NCBI GenBank assembly: GCA_038248505.1
Contig: JBBRXJ010000001.1
Coordinates: forward strand, 82,354-146,353
Direction of reading: 5' to 3'
Source of the DNA: JBBRXJ01 sp038248505
GTDB lineage: Bacteria > Bacteroidota > Bacteroidia > Bacteroidales > JBBRXJ01
Length of the DNA: 64,000 nt
Part shown: one piece after another, positions 1-8,710 of the stretch
How the letters are laid out: each line of letters starts with the position of its first letter
How positions within the stretch are numbered: position 1 is the first letter of the stretch
Position numbers and translations under genes: made by a program
The notes under the pieces: model-generated
What the model was told of the DNA's origin: nothing
The model's database searches: none
What the model saw: only the letters and a program-made list of their open reading frames with translations

Positions 1-1917
1 AAAGTGGGTTCGCCTATGAATAAAACCATTAGTGGCGGGCAGCGTAAACGTTTAAATATTGCTCTTGAGTTAATTCGTGAACCATCCATTTTATTTGTTG
101 ATGAACCTACCTCAGGATTGTCATCGCGCGATAGTGAGAATGTAATGGATCTCTTACGAGAACTTTCATTAAAAGGTAAATTGATATTTGTAGTAATACA
201 TCAGCCATCATCTGAAATATATAAGATGTTTGATAAGATGATGATATTGGATGTAGGTGGTTTAATGATTTATTACGGAAATCCAATAGAAGCTATCATG
301 TATTTCAAACGCATGGATGCTCAGATAAATAGCGAGGTGGGTGAATGTCAGACATGCGGTACAGTAAATCCAGAGCTAATATTTAATATTATTGAAGCCA
401 AGGTGGTAGATGAGTTTGGTAATTATACAAACACACGAAAAGTGAGTGCCAAACGATGGGAAGAAAATTTTCTGAAGCATGTTAAGATGGATAAGGTGGA
501 AAAGATAAAAGAGAAACCACCTAAGTCGCTAAATATTCCTAATTGGATAAAGCAAGTAGCAATATATACTGTACGTGATTTCCTTTCAAAGGTAAGTAAC
601 AAGCAATATATTATTTTAAACTTAACCGAAGCTCCTTTATTGGGTTTTATTCTCGCATACATTATTCGGTATATTGCTGACCCAAACTCAAATACATATA
701 TATATAGAGAAAATGAGAACATACCAATCTATGTTTTCATGGCCTTAATTGTAGCTCTATTTTTAGGTTTGACAGTGAGTGCGGAAGAGATTTTTAGAGA
801 CAAAAAGATTCTTAAACGAGAGAGTTTTCTCAACCTTAGTAAGAGCAGCTATTTAGTATCAAAAATTGTAATACTATTTAGTCTTTCAGCTATTCAAGCA
901 TTGTTTTTTGTTTTAATTGCTAATACCATTCTTGATATACGTGGAATGAACTTATATTATTGGTTTGCACTTTTTACAACCGCTTGTTTTGCAAATATGA
1001 TGGGTTTAAATATATCGGCAACTTTTAATTCGGTTGTAACTATTTATATTATAATTCCGTTAGTAATGATACCCATGATGGTACTAAGTGGGGCAATGTT
1101 TGAGTTTGATAAATTAAATAGAACTATTAGTAGCGTTTCAAAGGTTCCTTTAATTGCAGAACTTATGCCAACTAAATGGTCTTATGAAGCAATTATGGTA
1201 AAACAATTTAAGGATAACAAGTACGAATCCTATTTTTATGAATATGAAAGAGATATCAGTATTGCTGATTTTAAGCAAGTTTATTGTATTCCTGAAACAC
1301 AAAAACGACTTGATGATTGTATTCGCGAGTTGAAGAAAGAGAATAAGATAGTTAATACTGGTGATGCTCTCAAATTAGTGCAGTATGAAGTGTCACGTGA
1401 ATCGGAGAATAATAAACTACATAAATTTAGTTTTTTGTCAAAGTTAAATGTAGACTCTTTTAATATTGATGTAGCCTATGAGGTACGTGACTATCTCGAT
1501 AATGTTAGCCTGTATTATTCAACTTTATTTGAGGAAGCTACTGCGAAGAAAGAAAAAGTTTTATCGCACATGCTTACAAAAGACGAAAAACTTTATACCG
1601 AAATATATGATGCTTATTACAATGAAAGTGTATCAGACTTAGTGAAGAAAGTGTTCGAAAAGAAGAAGATTATTGAAAATAATTTCGAGCTGGTACAACA
1701 AACCGATCCTGTATTTCAATATCCGGTGGTGCGAGGATATTTCGACTTAAGGGCTCATTTTTATGCACCTGTAAAACATTTTATGGGAAATTATTATGAC
1801 ACATTTTGGTTTAATATGATCGTAATATGGTTATTTACAGTTTTTTTCTATTTTTCATTGTACTATGAGCTATTAAAACGATTAATGGGAGTATTTGAGA
1901 AAAAAAGCATAGTGTGA
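1..1917 (+). CDS. ABC-2 type transporter, ATP-binding/permease fusion (5' truncated)
   Basis: The reading frame is open from base 1, so the N-terminal part, including the Walker A motif, lies outside the window. What remains starts at the ABC signature (ISGGQRKRLNIAL), followed by Walker B (ILFVDEPTSGL) and the H-loop (VVIHQPSSEI). This identifies an ABCG/White-like ATPase fused to its own membrane domain. Hydrophobic segments follow at about residues 205-225, 240-260, 290-400 (several helices) and 605-630, with a long soluble insert (about 420-590) between them. It probably exports an unknown hydrophobic or envelope substrate at the inner membrane. Large Bacteroidota homologues of this architecture exist, but their substrate is not known. 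The stop is followed by a lipoprotein gene with its own promoter-like element. Confidence 0.8.
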   Translation, partial: KVGSPMNKTISGGQRKRLNIALELIREPSILFVDEPTSGLSSRDSENVMDLLRELSLKGKLIFVVIHQPSSEIYKMFDKMMILDVGGLMIYYGNPIEAIMYFKRMDAQINSEVGECQTCGTVNPELIFNIIEAKVVDEFGNYTNTRKVSAKRWEENFLKHVKMDKVEKIKEKPPKSLNIPNWIKQVAIYTVRDFLSKVSNKQYIILNLTEAPLLGFILAYIIRYIADPNSNTYIYRENENIPIYVFMALIVALFLGLTVSAEEIFRDKKILKRESFLNLSKSSYLVSKIVILFSLSAIQALFFVLIANTILDIRGMNLYYWFALFTTACFANMMGLNISATFNSVVTIYIIIPLVMIPMMVLSGAMFEFDKLNRTISSVSKVPLIAELMPTKWSYEAIMVKQFKDNKYESYFYEYERDISIADFKQVYCIPETQKRLDDCIRELKKENKIVNTGDALKLVQYEVSRESENNKLHKFSFLSKLNVDSFNIDVAYEVRDYLDNVSLYYSTLFEEATAKKEKVLSHMLTKDEKLYTEIYDAYYNESVSDLVKKVFEKKKIIENNFELVQQTDPVFQYPVVRGYFDLRAHFYAPVKHFMGNYYDTFWFNMIVIWLFTVFFYFSLYYELLKRLMGVFEKKSIV

Positions 1918-1941
1918 ACTATGATTTTTTATTAAAATTGC

Positions 1942-1949
1942 TAAATTTG
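1942..1949 (+). promoter_or_regulatory. putative -7 promoter element
   Basis: TAAATTTG matches the Bacteroidota -7 consensus TAnnTTTG and lies 19 bases before the lipoprotein start codon at 1969. No clear TTTG -33 box is seen at the expected spacing, so support is the -7 box and its position only. Confidence 0.35.
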
Positions 1950-1968
1950 TAATTACTAAGATTATATC

Positions 1969-2883
1969 ATGATCAGGTTGTTAATTTCGATATGTATTAT
2001 TATTGGTTCAGTGCTATTTACCTCATGCAATTCATGCAGTAGTAAAAAGGATTCATTTGACATTCCTGATTCACTTACCCAAGGACAAGATCAGCCTTTA
2101 GAGGTTTCTTCAGAGGCTATGGAGAATATTGTACAGAATATTGCATCACCAGTTGAAATGGCTGCTCTGATTAAGAGTTTGGGCGTTCCTTTTAATAAAG
2201 ATTATGTTGCTACTACGGATAATGTTGACAGTTATGCATCAAGTTATACCAAAGCTTTTAATTTAGGAGTATTTGGTGCTGATCTGGGTTATATCAATAT
2301 GTATAACAAAACAACCGCTGTACTTGAATATATATCCGCCATCAAAACATTAGCGGATGGGGTGAATGTTGGGCAGTTTTTTGATTTTAGCACACTAAAA
2401 CGTTTGGCGAGCAATAGTTCAAACCTTGATTCTATGATGTACATTTCTGTTCATAGTTTCAATAAGATGGACTCTTATTTGCGTAAAAATAAAAGAAGTA
2501 ATCTTTCTGCAATAATGATAGCGGGAGTTTGGATTGAAGGTCTTTATTTAGGCACTCAAGTAGCCAAAGCACATCCAACGGAAAGACTTATTCAATCTAT
2601 TGGTGAGCAAAAAATGATTATGAGTGAGTTGATGTTGATATTGGAAAATTACAAACAAGATAAATTTATAGCCGATCTTATTGTTGATATAAAGGTTGTA
2701 AAACACGAATTTGATAATATTAAAATAACTATAGAAGTTGGTGAACCTGAATCTGTTGTTAAGGATGGTCGATTAACCATCATACAACATGAGAAAAGCA
2801 CAGCAAATGTGACTCCAGAGCAGATGAAGGAAATTATTGCCAAAACTGAGTTAGTGAGAAATAAACTGATCAACCTTAAGTAA
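1969..2883 (+). CDS. hypothetical lipoprotein
   Basis: 304 residues. The N-terminus is a lipoprotein signal: a hydrophobic stretch ending in the lipobox FTSC, with Cys20 as the lipidated residue, followed by a Ser/Lys/Asp-rich tether. The mature part looks mainly helical and soluble, with no repeats or recognisable catalytic motif. It presumably sits in the periplasm or at the cell surface, anchored in a membrane. It is followed after 9 bases by a second exported protein on the same strand, so the two are likely co-transcribed. I do not recognise the family beyond a generic Bacteroidota lipoprotein. Confidence 0.7.
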   Translation: MIRLLISICIIIGSVLFTSCNSCSSKKDSFDIPDSLTQGQDQPLEVSSEAMENIVQNIASPVEMAALIKSLGVPFNKDYVATTDNVDSYASSYTKAFNLGVFGADLGYINMYNKTTAVLEYISAIKTLADGVNVGQFFDFSTLKRLASNSSNLDSMMYISVHSFNKMDSYLRKNKRSNLSAIMIAGVWIEGLYLGTQVAKAHPTERLIQSIGEQKMIMSELMLILENYKQDKFIADLIVDIKVVKHEFDNIKITIEVGEPESVVKDGRLTIIQHEKSTANVTPEQMKEIIAKTELVRNKLINLK

Positions 2884-2892
2884 TAAATTATT

Positions 2893-3348
2893 ATGAATAT
2901 GAAAAGGGTATTGAATGTTATAGCGGTAGTTCTTGCTTTATCTGGCTATCCCATTCATGTATTTGCTCAGCCACAAGATGTGCTGGTAGATATGTGCGCC
3001 TCGAAAGCTGGTGATGATGCAACATACCTTAAAGATTTTGTTGTTGAGTTGCAAGCTGCTGGCCCAGGTGAAAAAGAGCCTGTTGCCAAATTTTCAATGG
3101 TATTGAGTGGTGGTACTTTATATCGATTTTCAATATGTAATGCAGAAGACTCTCCTGGTGAAGGAATCATTCGTTTATTTGATACTACTAAAATGATTGC
3201 TAGTAACTACCTTGAATCGAGTGCTCAAATGTTTACGTCATTCGATTTTTCATGTCAGAAAACAGGCGTATATCATGTGTTTATATCATTTAAGGAAGGA
3301 AAACAAGGGTCGGGAATTGGTATTCTATCTTTTATAAAGAAGCTTTAA
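2893..3348 (+). CDS. small secreted hypothetical protein
   Basis: 151 residues with a classical signal peptide: MKR, then a hydrophobic core, ending near HVFAQ with cleavage around residue 26. The mature domain (about 125 residues) is beta-rich by inspection and ends in a Gly-rich YHVFISFKEGKQGSGIG segment that looks like a conserved core strand. Two Cys residues (about 81 and 115) could form a disulphide. It follows the lipoprotein gene by 9 bases and ends one base before the convergent lplA. Function unknown; periplasmic or secreted location is inferred from the signal peptide only. Confidence 0.65.
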   Translation: MNMKRVLNVIAVVLALSGYPIHVFAQPQDVLVDMCASKAGDDATYLKDFVVELQAAGPGEKEPVAKFSMVLSGGTLYRFSICNAEDSPGEGIIRLFDTTKMIASNYLESSAQMFTSFDFSCQKTGVYHVFISFKEGKQGSGIGILSFIKKL

Positions 3349-3349
3349 A

Positions 3350-4258
3350 CTAGAACAGAAAGCGTCTAATTTCTTCTCGTATATTATTCCTACTGATTAA
3401 TGCCTTATCGAGATTTTCTCTCAGCAGTTTACAGTTACTTAGTAATTTTTGAATTTCAAGCTCAGGAGAGTCAACTGATTTGATGATACCTTTTTCAATA
3501 TTTAATATAATGGTTTCTTGTATTTTCAAGCTAAATGTTGGACCAGAAGCGTAATTCCAATCCCATGCTTGATACTTGTTTTTAGCAATCGTTGAAATTT
3601 GATTCTTCGCTTTTTCGTTTATATTTATTGGTTTTAAAGCTCCAATATGAACGGAAATATATTTCTTAATTTCATCTTGTAATGCCTCTATTGTTTTAAT
3701 AAACGTGTGTGTTTTAATATTTATAACCTCTGCGGGGGTAGATTTTACAGCCTTATCATTTATAATGGCAGGACTTTTAAGAATGTTTGACATTATTGAT
3801 AAATTGGAGTTGAAGAGCAAAGTTCCGTGGTGCATTATCTTGTTTCTGCTTATGTGTTCTGCATTTCCGCTTATCTTAGTATTACCCATGTAAATGCTGT
3901 TGTTGCCATCATAGCGCGTATCTAGTGCTAAGGTTTTTAAAAACCCGATAAGTATGTCAGAATATTCTTTATGTTCTGTTTGCTTATTAAATTTGTTAGA
4001 ACGAATAAAACAAATATTTAGGTTGCCGTGATCATGATATACAGTACCTCCGCCGCTTAATCGTCGGTATATTTCAATATTATTATTTTGAGCAAAGGGA
4101 TGGTTTACTTCAGCAAAAATATTCTGATTGCGTCCAATGATTACGGCAGGTTTGTTGATATATAGAAAGCAAATGGATTCATTTGTTGTTTCAAAGAGAT
4201 ATTCTTCTGTTGCAAGATTTAGGGCAGGATCATCACTTTTGCTTTGGTAAAATAGCAT
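3350..4258 (-). CDS. lplA: lipoate-protein ligase A
   Basis: 302 residues, normal for LplA with a C-terminal accessory domain. It activates free lipoate with ATP and attaches it to lipoyl domains (E2 subunits, GcvH) in the cytoplasm. Family hallmarks visible near the N-terminus are ALNLATEEYLF, IIGRNQN and the RRLSGGGTVYHD lipoate-binding loop; a central GNAEH segment and the YASGPTF segment that follows KYQAWDWN are also typical. It is last in the run hpt-adk-obgE-PAP2-lplA, 10 bases after the PAP2 gene, and ends convergently one base from the secreted-protein gene. No lipoate synthase or octanoyltransferase is in the window, so salvage of exogenous lipoate is the safe reading. Confidence 0.88.
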   Translation of the reverse strand: MLFYQSKSDDPALNLATEEYLFETTNESICFLYINKPAVIIGRNQNIFAEVNHPFAQNNNIEIYRRLSGGGTVYHDHGNLNICFIRSNKFNKQTEHKEYSDILIGFLKTLALDTRYDGNNSIYMGNTKISGNAEHISRNKIMHHGTLLFNSNLSIMSNILKSPAIINDKAVKSTPAEVINIKTHTFIKTIEALQDEIKKYISVHIGALKPININEKAKNQISTIAKNKYQAWDWNYASGPTFSLKIQETIILNIEKGIIKSVDSPELEIQKLLSNCKLLRENLDKALISRNNIREEIRRFLF

Positions 4259-4268
4259 ACACAGCTTT

Positions 4269-4826
4269 TTAATTAATATGTATGAATCGTTGCTGTATCA
4301 CATACAATCTCCAAGCGAGAAGGGAGCCTAGAAGTGCTCCGCAAAATACATCGGCAGGATAATGTACTCCTAAATAAATCCTGGAGTACGAAACAAATGC
4401 TGCCCATACTATGAGTAATATGCTAATCCAATTTTTTCGTAAATAAAAGGCCAATAGAATGGCAACTGCAAATGAATTTGCGGCATGCGATGATACAAAA
4501 CCAAACAGACCACCACATTTATTATTTACTAAATGGATCAAGCCATTTAATTCAGGCTGATGACAAGGGCGAAGTCGCTGGAAAATATCTTTAAATAAAT
4601 GTACCGAAATTTGATCGGCTAAAATAACAGCAAGAATTATAGTAAAAATTGGTATGTAACTTTTTTGCCGATACTTATATATAAGCAGTGCTAATAGAAG
4701 AAGGTATACTGGAATCCATTCTTTTTTTCCTGAAGCGAAAACAAAGATAGTATCCCAAATTGAGTTGTTATTTCCATTGATAAATAGAAAGAGTTTCTTA
4801 TCTATATTCAACAGATATTCAATCAT
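4269..4826 (-). CDS. PAP2 family membrane phosphatase
   Basis: 185 residues with about five or six transmembrane helices. All three phosphatase motifs are present: KDIFQRLRP (motif 1, KX6RP), SSHA (motif 2, variant of PSGH, catalytic His) and SRIYLGVHYPADV (motif 3, SRX5HX3D). It is a type 2 phosphatidic-acid phosphatase-like enzyme, probably dephosphorylating an undecaprenyl-pyrophosphate or lipid A type substrate on the outer face of the inner membrane; the exact substrate cannot be read from the sequence. Its start codon overlaps the obgE stop by four bases, implying translational coupling. Confidence 0.85.
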   Translation of the reverse strand: MIEYLLNIDKKLFLFINGNNNSIWDTIFVFASGKKEWIPVYLLLLALLIYKYRQKSYIPIFTIILAVILADQISVHLFKDIFQRLRPCHQPELNGLIHLVNNKCGGLFGFVSSHAANSFAVAILLAFYLRKNWISILLIVWAAFVSYSRIYLGVHYPADVFCGALLGSLLAWRLYVIQQRFIHIN

Positions 4827-5818
4827 GCTTCATCGTTTAATACTGTCCACAAGCGTTTTTTAAGGACATCTAGACCTTCGCCTGTAACCGATGAAATGAA
4901 TACGGTATCAACATCGGGAAGTTTTTTCTTAACATTTCTTAATAATGCTTCATCAGCAGTATCTATTTTTGAAATGGTTAAGATGCGTGTTTTGTCAAGT
5001 AATTCAGGGTTGTACTTTTCAAGTTCGTTGAGCAGTATTTTATATTCTTTTTTGATACTTGGACTATCAATAGGGATCATAAACAAGAGTACTGAATTAC
5101 GTTCAATGTGTCGTAGAAATCGAAGTCCAAGGCCTTTACCCTCATGTGCCCCTTCAATAATGCCAGGTATATCAGCCATAACAAAAGAGCTATCGCCATG
5201 GTATTTAACAATACCTAAATTAGGTACGAGAGTAGTAAAAGGATAATTCGCAATTTTAGGTTTTGCCGCTGTTACCGAAGCAAGCAATGTTGATTTACCT
5301 GCATTAGGGAAACCAACAAGACCTACATCAGCTAATACTTTAAGTTCGAGTACTACCCAATCTTCTTGACCTTCGCCACCAGGTTGTGCAAAACGTGGCG
5401 TACGATGGGTTGCTGTTTTAAAATAGGCATTTCCCATACCACCGCGACCACCAGGCATTAAAACTATTTGCTGACCGTGTTCGGTAATTTCAATTATTTT
5501 TTCTTCTGTTTCCGGATTTTTGGCAATAGTTCCCAGTGGTACTTCAACAATAATATCAGGGCCATTAGCTCCTGTTGAATTATCTCCAGTACCACCAGCG
5601 CCATCTTTTGCATAAATATGCTTGGTGTATTTAAGATGCAAAAGTGTCCACAATTGCTTGTTACCTTTTAATATAATGCTGCCACCTTTACCACCATTAC
5701 CGCCGTCGGGGCCGCCAAGTGGAAAGTATTTGATACGTCTCATGTGAACAGAACCAGCACCGCCGTGCCCTGATTTGAAAAGTATTTTAACGTAATCAAT
5801 AAAATTTGTTTCAGACAT
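4823..5818 (-). CDS. obgE: GTPase ObgE/CgtA
   Basis: 331 residues from the ATG at 5818. A longer frame reaches 5860, but those codons would run through the strong hairpin at 5831-5874, and Obg proteins begin at the NFIDYVKI segment. The Gly-rich Obg fold (GGPDGGNGGKGG and similar, about residues 20-150) precedes the G domain: P-loop GFPNAGKST, switch II ADIPGIIEGAHEGKGLG, SKID as the NKxD-type motif, and SSVTGEGL as G5. The C-terminal extension of some homologues is absent, as is common in Bacteroidota. The protein works on late 50S ribosome assembly and stress control in the cytoplasm. Downstream PAP2 overlaps it by four bases. Confidence 0.95.
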   Translation of the reverse strand: MSETNFIDYVKILFKSGHGGAGSVHMRRIKYFPLGGPDGGNGGKGGSIILKGNKQLWTLLHLKYTKHIYAKDGAGGTGDNSTGANGPDIIVEVPLGTIAKNPETEEKIIEITEHGQQIVLMPGGRGGMGNAYFKTATHRTPRFAQPGGEGQEDWVVLELKVLADVGLVGFPNAGKSTLLASVTAAKPKIANYPFTTLVPNLGIVKYHGDSSFVMADIPGIIEGAHEGKGLGLRFLRHIERNSVLLFMIPIDSPSIKKEYKILLNELEKYNPELLDKTRILTISKIDTADEALLRNVKKKLPDVDTVFISSVTGEGLDVLKKRLWTVLNDEA

Positions 5819-5830
5819 TATAGTATATTT

Positions 5831-5874
5831 AAAATAAAACAGACCTGTCATGTTTGACAAGTCTGTTTTATTTT
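5831..5874 (-). terminator. hairpin terminator between adk and obgE
   Basis: Two 20-base arms (5831-5850 and 5855-5874) around a TGTT/AACA loop, ending in an A/T-rich tail. One position pairs as G-U if read as minus-strand RNA but is a C-A mismatch on the plus strand. That asymmetry suggests the structure is maintained for minus-strand transcripts, terminating or attenuating after adk, before obgE. Confidence 0.7.
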
Positions 5875-5887
5875 GATGTGAAATTTT

Positions 5888-6463
5888 TTATTTGCTAGTA
5901 TCAATTGCTGTACAAATGTCAGCAAAAATTGTATCTATTGAACCAGTACCATTTATACCGCGGTGTTTATTCTGTTCGGCGTAATAATTAATAACAGGCA
6001 ATGTTTCTTTATTGTAAACCTTAATACGGTTTTCAATAATACTCACGTCTTTATCATCCTCACGACCGCTGTCCTTACCTCTGTTTAAAAGGCGTTTTAC
6101 TAATTCGTCGTGTGCAACTTCAAGCGAAATCATTACGCTTATAGCTGTTTTGTTGGCATTTAGTAATTCGTCAAGTGCGTTTGCTTGAGCGGTAGTACGA
6201 GGGAAACCATCAAAAATAAAGCCTTTTGCAGCGGTTTCTTTTTGAATACGAGCACCAATCATTCCAATAACAACGCTATCAGGAACTAATTCGCCTTTTT
6301 CCATAAAAGCCTTAGCTTCCATGCCTAGTTTTGATTTTGCAGCTATTTCACTACGAAGAAGGTCGCCTGTGGAGAGGTGAACCAGTTTGTATTTAGCAAT
6401 CAGCTTTTCAGCTTGCGTTCCTTTGCCGGCACCCGGAGGGCCAAAGAGTACAATATTGAGCAT
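5888..6463 (-). CDS. adk: adenylate kinase
   Basis: 191 residues, the short form without a zinc LID. It catalyses ATP + AMP = 2 ADP in the cytoplasm. Visible motifs: P-loop GPPGAGKGTQAEKL at the N-terminus, LSTGDLLR (AMP binding), FIFDGFPRTTAQA, and the LID arginines in NRGKDSGREDD. Its start lies 20 bases after the hpt stop on the same strand, and a strong hairpin separates it from obgE, so hpt-adk probably form one transcript with partial read-through. Confidence 0.95.
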   Translation of the reverse strand: MLNIVLFGPPGAGKGTQAEKLIAKYKLVHLSTGDLLRSEIAAKSKLGMEAKAFMEKGELVPDSVVIGMIGARIQKETAAKGFIFDGFPRTTAQANALDELLNANKTAISVMISLEVAHDELVKRLLNRGKDSGREDDKDVSIIENRIKVYNKETLPVINYYAEQNKHRGINGTGSIDTIFADICTAIDTSK

Positions 6464-6483
6464 AATGTAAAATTATTTTATTA

Positions 6484-7023
6484 TTAGATTTGTATGTAAA
6501 TACTCTCGAGATTTCTGCCTAATGCATTGAAATCCATGCCGTATCCGATTACAAAGCGGTCAGGAATTTCTCTGCCAAGATAATCAATTTTAAGATTTGT
6601 TTTGCAGCATTCGGGCTTAAACAATAGGCTTGCTATTTTTATTTTGTGAGCGCCTTTGTTTTTTAACTCATTAATAATGAATGATACCGTGAGCCCCGTA
6701 TCGATAATATCTTCTAAAAGCACTATCGTTTTTCCTGTAATATCTTCATCTAAGCCTATTAGATTTTTAACAGAACCGCTGCTAGTGGTGCCGCTATAAG
6801 AGCTACATTTTATAAAAGAGATGCTACAGGGTTGTTTTATTTTACGTATCACGTCGGATGCGAATATAAAAGCACCATTTAATACGGCAATAAAGAGAAT
6901 TTCCTGCCCTTTAAAGTCATTTTCAATTGAAGATGCTATTTTACTAGTAATCTGATCAATTTCATCAGATGATATAAAGGTTTGGAAATCTTTTCCTAAA
7001 AGACTAATTTTATCCATTGGCAT
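6484..7023 (-). CDS. hpt: hypoxanthine phosphoribosyltransferase
   Basis: 179 residues, the usual size. It converts hypoxanthine (and guanine) plus PRPP to IMP (GMP) in purine salvage. The PRPP-binding motif is VLLEDIIDTG; the catalytic loop region KCSSYSGT and the C-terminal PDRFVIGYGMDF purine-binding segment are also present. Two in-frame Met codons (residues 1 and 3) are possible starts. It is first in a minus-strand run with adk and obgE and divergent from purE, so purine genes flank a shared 100-base promoter region. Confidence 0.93.
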   Translation of the reverse strand: MPMDKISLLGKDFQTFISSDEIDQITSKIASSIENDFKGQEILFIAVLNGAFIFASDVIRKIKQPCSISFIKCSSYSGTTSSGSVKNLIGLDEDITGKTIVLLEDIIDTGLTVSFIINELKNKGAHKIKIASLLFKPECCKTNLKIDYLGREIPDRFVIGYGMDFNALGRNLESIYIQI

Positions 7024-7035
7024 GAATTTAATAAT

Positions 7036-7064
7036 AAAAGATAGAATTTGTAAAAGAAATCAAA
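7036..7064 (-). promoter_or_regulatory. putative hpt promoter
   Basis: Read on the minus strand: TTTG (7064-7061), 17 bases, then TATCTTTT (7043-7036), one base from the Bacteroidota -7 consensus TAnnTTTG. It lies 13 bases upstream of the hpt start. Confidence 0.35.
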
Positions 7065-7124
7065 TGATAGTTGATGATTTACTAAATTAGCAATAATTTT
7101 AAGCAAAAATAAAACAAAATACAA

Positions 7125-7631
7125 ATGAAAGCAAGAGTAAGCATTATTATGGGTAGCACATCAGATATGCCCGTGATGCAAAAAGCGGCAGAGATTTTAA
7201 ATGAGATGGAAGTACCATTTGAGATATTTGCATTAAGTGCACATCGTACCCCCGAGGAGGTAAAAAGCTTTGCAACTCAGGCAGAGAGCAATGGGGTGCA
7301 GGTAATTATTGCTGCTGCAGGCATGGCAGCACATTTACCAGGTGTGATTGCTTCGCTTACAAAACTTCCGGTTATTGGAGTTCCAATAAATGCATCGCTT
7401 GATGGAATGGATGCTTTACTGGCTATTGTACAAATGCCTCCTGGTATTCCGGTTGCAACGGTTGGTATAAACGCCTCGTTAAATGCTGGAATATTGGCTA
7501 TTCAAATGCTTTCTCTATCAGACGCTGCGCTTGCAAGTCGACTCAAAAAATATAAAGATAGCTTGAAAGAAAAAGTGGTTAAAGCGAATGAAGAGTTGAA
7601 AGAGGTAAAGTTTCAATACAAGGTCAATTAA
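7125..7631 (+). CDS. purE: N5-carboxyaminoimidazole ribonucleotide mutase (class I PurE)
   Basis: 168 residues, as expected for class I PurE. It rearranges N5-CAIR to CAIR in de novo purine synthesis. The N-terminal IMGSTSDMPVMQKAAEIL and SAHRTPEEV segments carry the nucleotide-binding Ser/Asp and the catalytic His; ASLTKLPVIGVPI and MPPGIPVATVGIN are conserved core motifs. It is divergent from hpt and followed after 10 bases by an SDR gene. purK is not in the window. Confidence 0.95.
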   Translation: MKARVSIIMGSTSDMPVMQKAAEILNEMEVPFEIFALSAHRTPEEVKSFATQAESNGVQVIIAAAGMAAHLPGVIASLTKLPVIGVPINASLDGMDALLAIVQMPPGIPVATVGINASLNAGILAIQMLSLSDAALASRLKKYKDSLKEKVVKANEELKEVKFQYKVN

Positions 7632-7641
7632 TAGACCAACA

Positions 7642-8373
7642 ATGAAAGATACTATTAAGACAGCCATTGTACTAGGCGCAAGTTCTGGCATTGGAAGTGC
7701 ATTGGTGAAAGAGCTTGTGGCAAATGGTTATAAAGTTGGAGTAGGAGCGCGTCGTATGCATTTGCTTAAAATGTTGAAACGTGAATTGGGTGGCGAAATT
7801 TATTGTGCTCATATTAATATGTGTAACAGAAAAGATGCCATTGCAAAAATATTTCAATTGATAAAAAAATTAGGAGGTCGTCTTGATCTCTTTGTGATAA
7901 GCTCTGCGGTGGGTTATCAGAATTCCTCGCTAGAATGGAATAAAGAGAAAGAAACTGTGCTAACAAATGTGTATGGTTTTACTGCAATAGCATCACGAAT
8001 GTTTCTCTTTTTTAGAGATCAGGGACATGGTCATTTGGTTGCCATCACCTCCGTAGCAGGTACACGTGGTATGAGACATGCACCAGCCTATGGCTCATCA
8101 AAATCCTACCAAACTGCCTATTTACAAGCTTTATCACATAAATCAGTAAAAGAAAAACTGAATGTTTCAGTAAGCGATATTCGTCCAGGTTTTGTACGCA
8201 CAGCTATGGCTCCCGATGGAAATTTATTTTGGATGAGTAGCCCACAAAGAGCTGCGAAACAAATTTTTTACGCTATTAAAAGACGTAAAAAAACAGCCTA
8301 TATTACCAAACGTTGGTTGCTTGTTGCTTGGTTTATCAGACTATTGCCTCGTTTTATTTATGAACGCATTTAA
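7642..8373 (+). CDS. short-chain dehydrogenase/reductase
   Basis: 243 residues. Classical SDR features: cofactor loop GASSGIG near residue 13, ARR after beta-2 (suggesting NADP(H) preference), SSAVG in place of NNAG, catalytic Ser in ITSVAGTRG, YGSSK with the catalytic Tyr/Lys, and RPGFVRT after the active site. The C-terminus is rich in basic and aromatic residues (RRKKTAYITKRWLLVAWFIRLLPRF), typical of membrane-associated SDRs. Substrate unknown. It lies 10 bases behind purE and may be co-transcribed with it; the downstream bidirectional hairpin at 8471-8508 could end this transcript as well. Confidence 0.85.
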   Translation: MKDTIKTAIVLGASSGIGSALVKELVANGYKVGVGARRMHLLKMLKRELGGEIYCAHINMCNRKDAIAKIFQLIKKLGGRLDLFVISSAVGYQNSSLEWNKEKETVLTNVYGFTAIASRMFLFFRDQGHGHLVAITSVAGTRGMRHAPAYGSSKSYQTAYLQALSHKSVKEKLNVSVSDIRPGFVRTAMAPDGNLFWMSSPQRAAKQIFYAIKRRKKTAYITKRWLLVAWFIRLLPRFIYERI

Positions 8374-8470
8374 TGTGATGCTGAATTTTATTCGCATTGT
8401 TGAGTGAATTGATCATAAGAAGGAGAGGTTCTTTGATGGTATGAAACCAAGAAGATAAAACAACGTTTAC

Positions 8471-8508
8471 AAATAAAAAAAGCACTAGAGATAGTGCTTT
8501 TTTTATTT
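8471..8508 (-). terminator. terminator of tRNA-Ala
   Basis: Perfect 17-base inverted repeat (8471-8487 and 8492-8508, loop GAGA). Its core, AGCACTA/TAGTGCT, is flanked by A-run and T-run on the two sides. It starts two bases past the 3' end of the tRNA on the minus strand and can also stop plus-strand transcription from the SDR gene. Confidence 0.8.
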
Positions 8509-8509
8509 G

Positions 8510-8583
<74 letters not shown>

Positions 8584-8660
8584 ATGTATTTGAGTGTGCT
8601 AAGATATAAAAAAATGAATTGTCTTTGTGAATATTGGTGAAAATATCTGATTTTTGGAGA

Positions 8661-8690
8661 TGATCCGCTGTGGCGGAGAAGTGAGCGCGG
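8661..8690. repeat. REP-like GC-rich palindrome, copy 1
   Basis: TGATCCGC-TGTG-GCGGAG, with a TCCGC/GCGGA stem (8664-8668, 8673-8677) followed by AAGTGAGCG. A close relative lies at 49134-49173. It is GC-rich in AT-rich surroundings and lies just downstream of the yidD stop. Confidence 0.5.
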
Positions 8691-8710
8691 GTGAAGTGTC
8701 CGAATAAAAC

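Noticed and set aside
5819..5860. Upstream extension of obgE (14 extra codons)
   Set aside because: Would be translated from within the adk-obgE hairpin; family alignment starts at the ATG at 5818.
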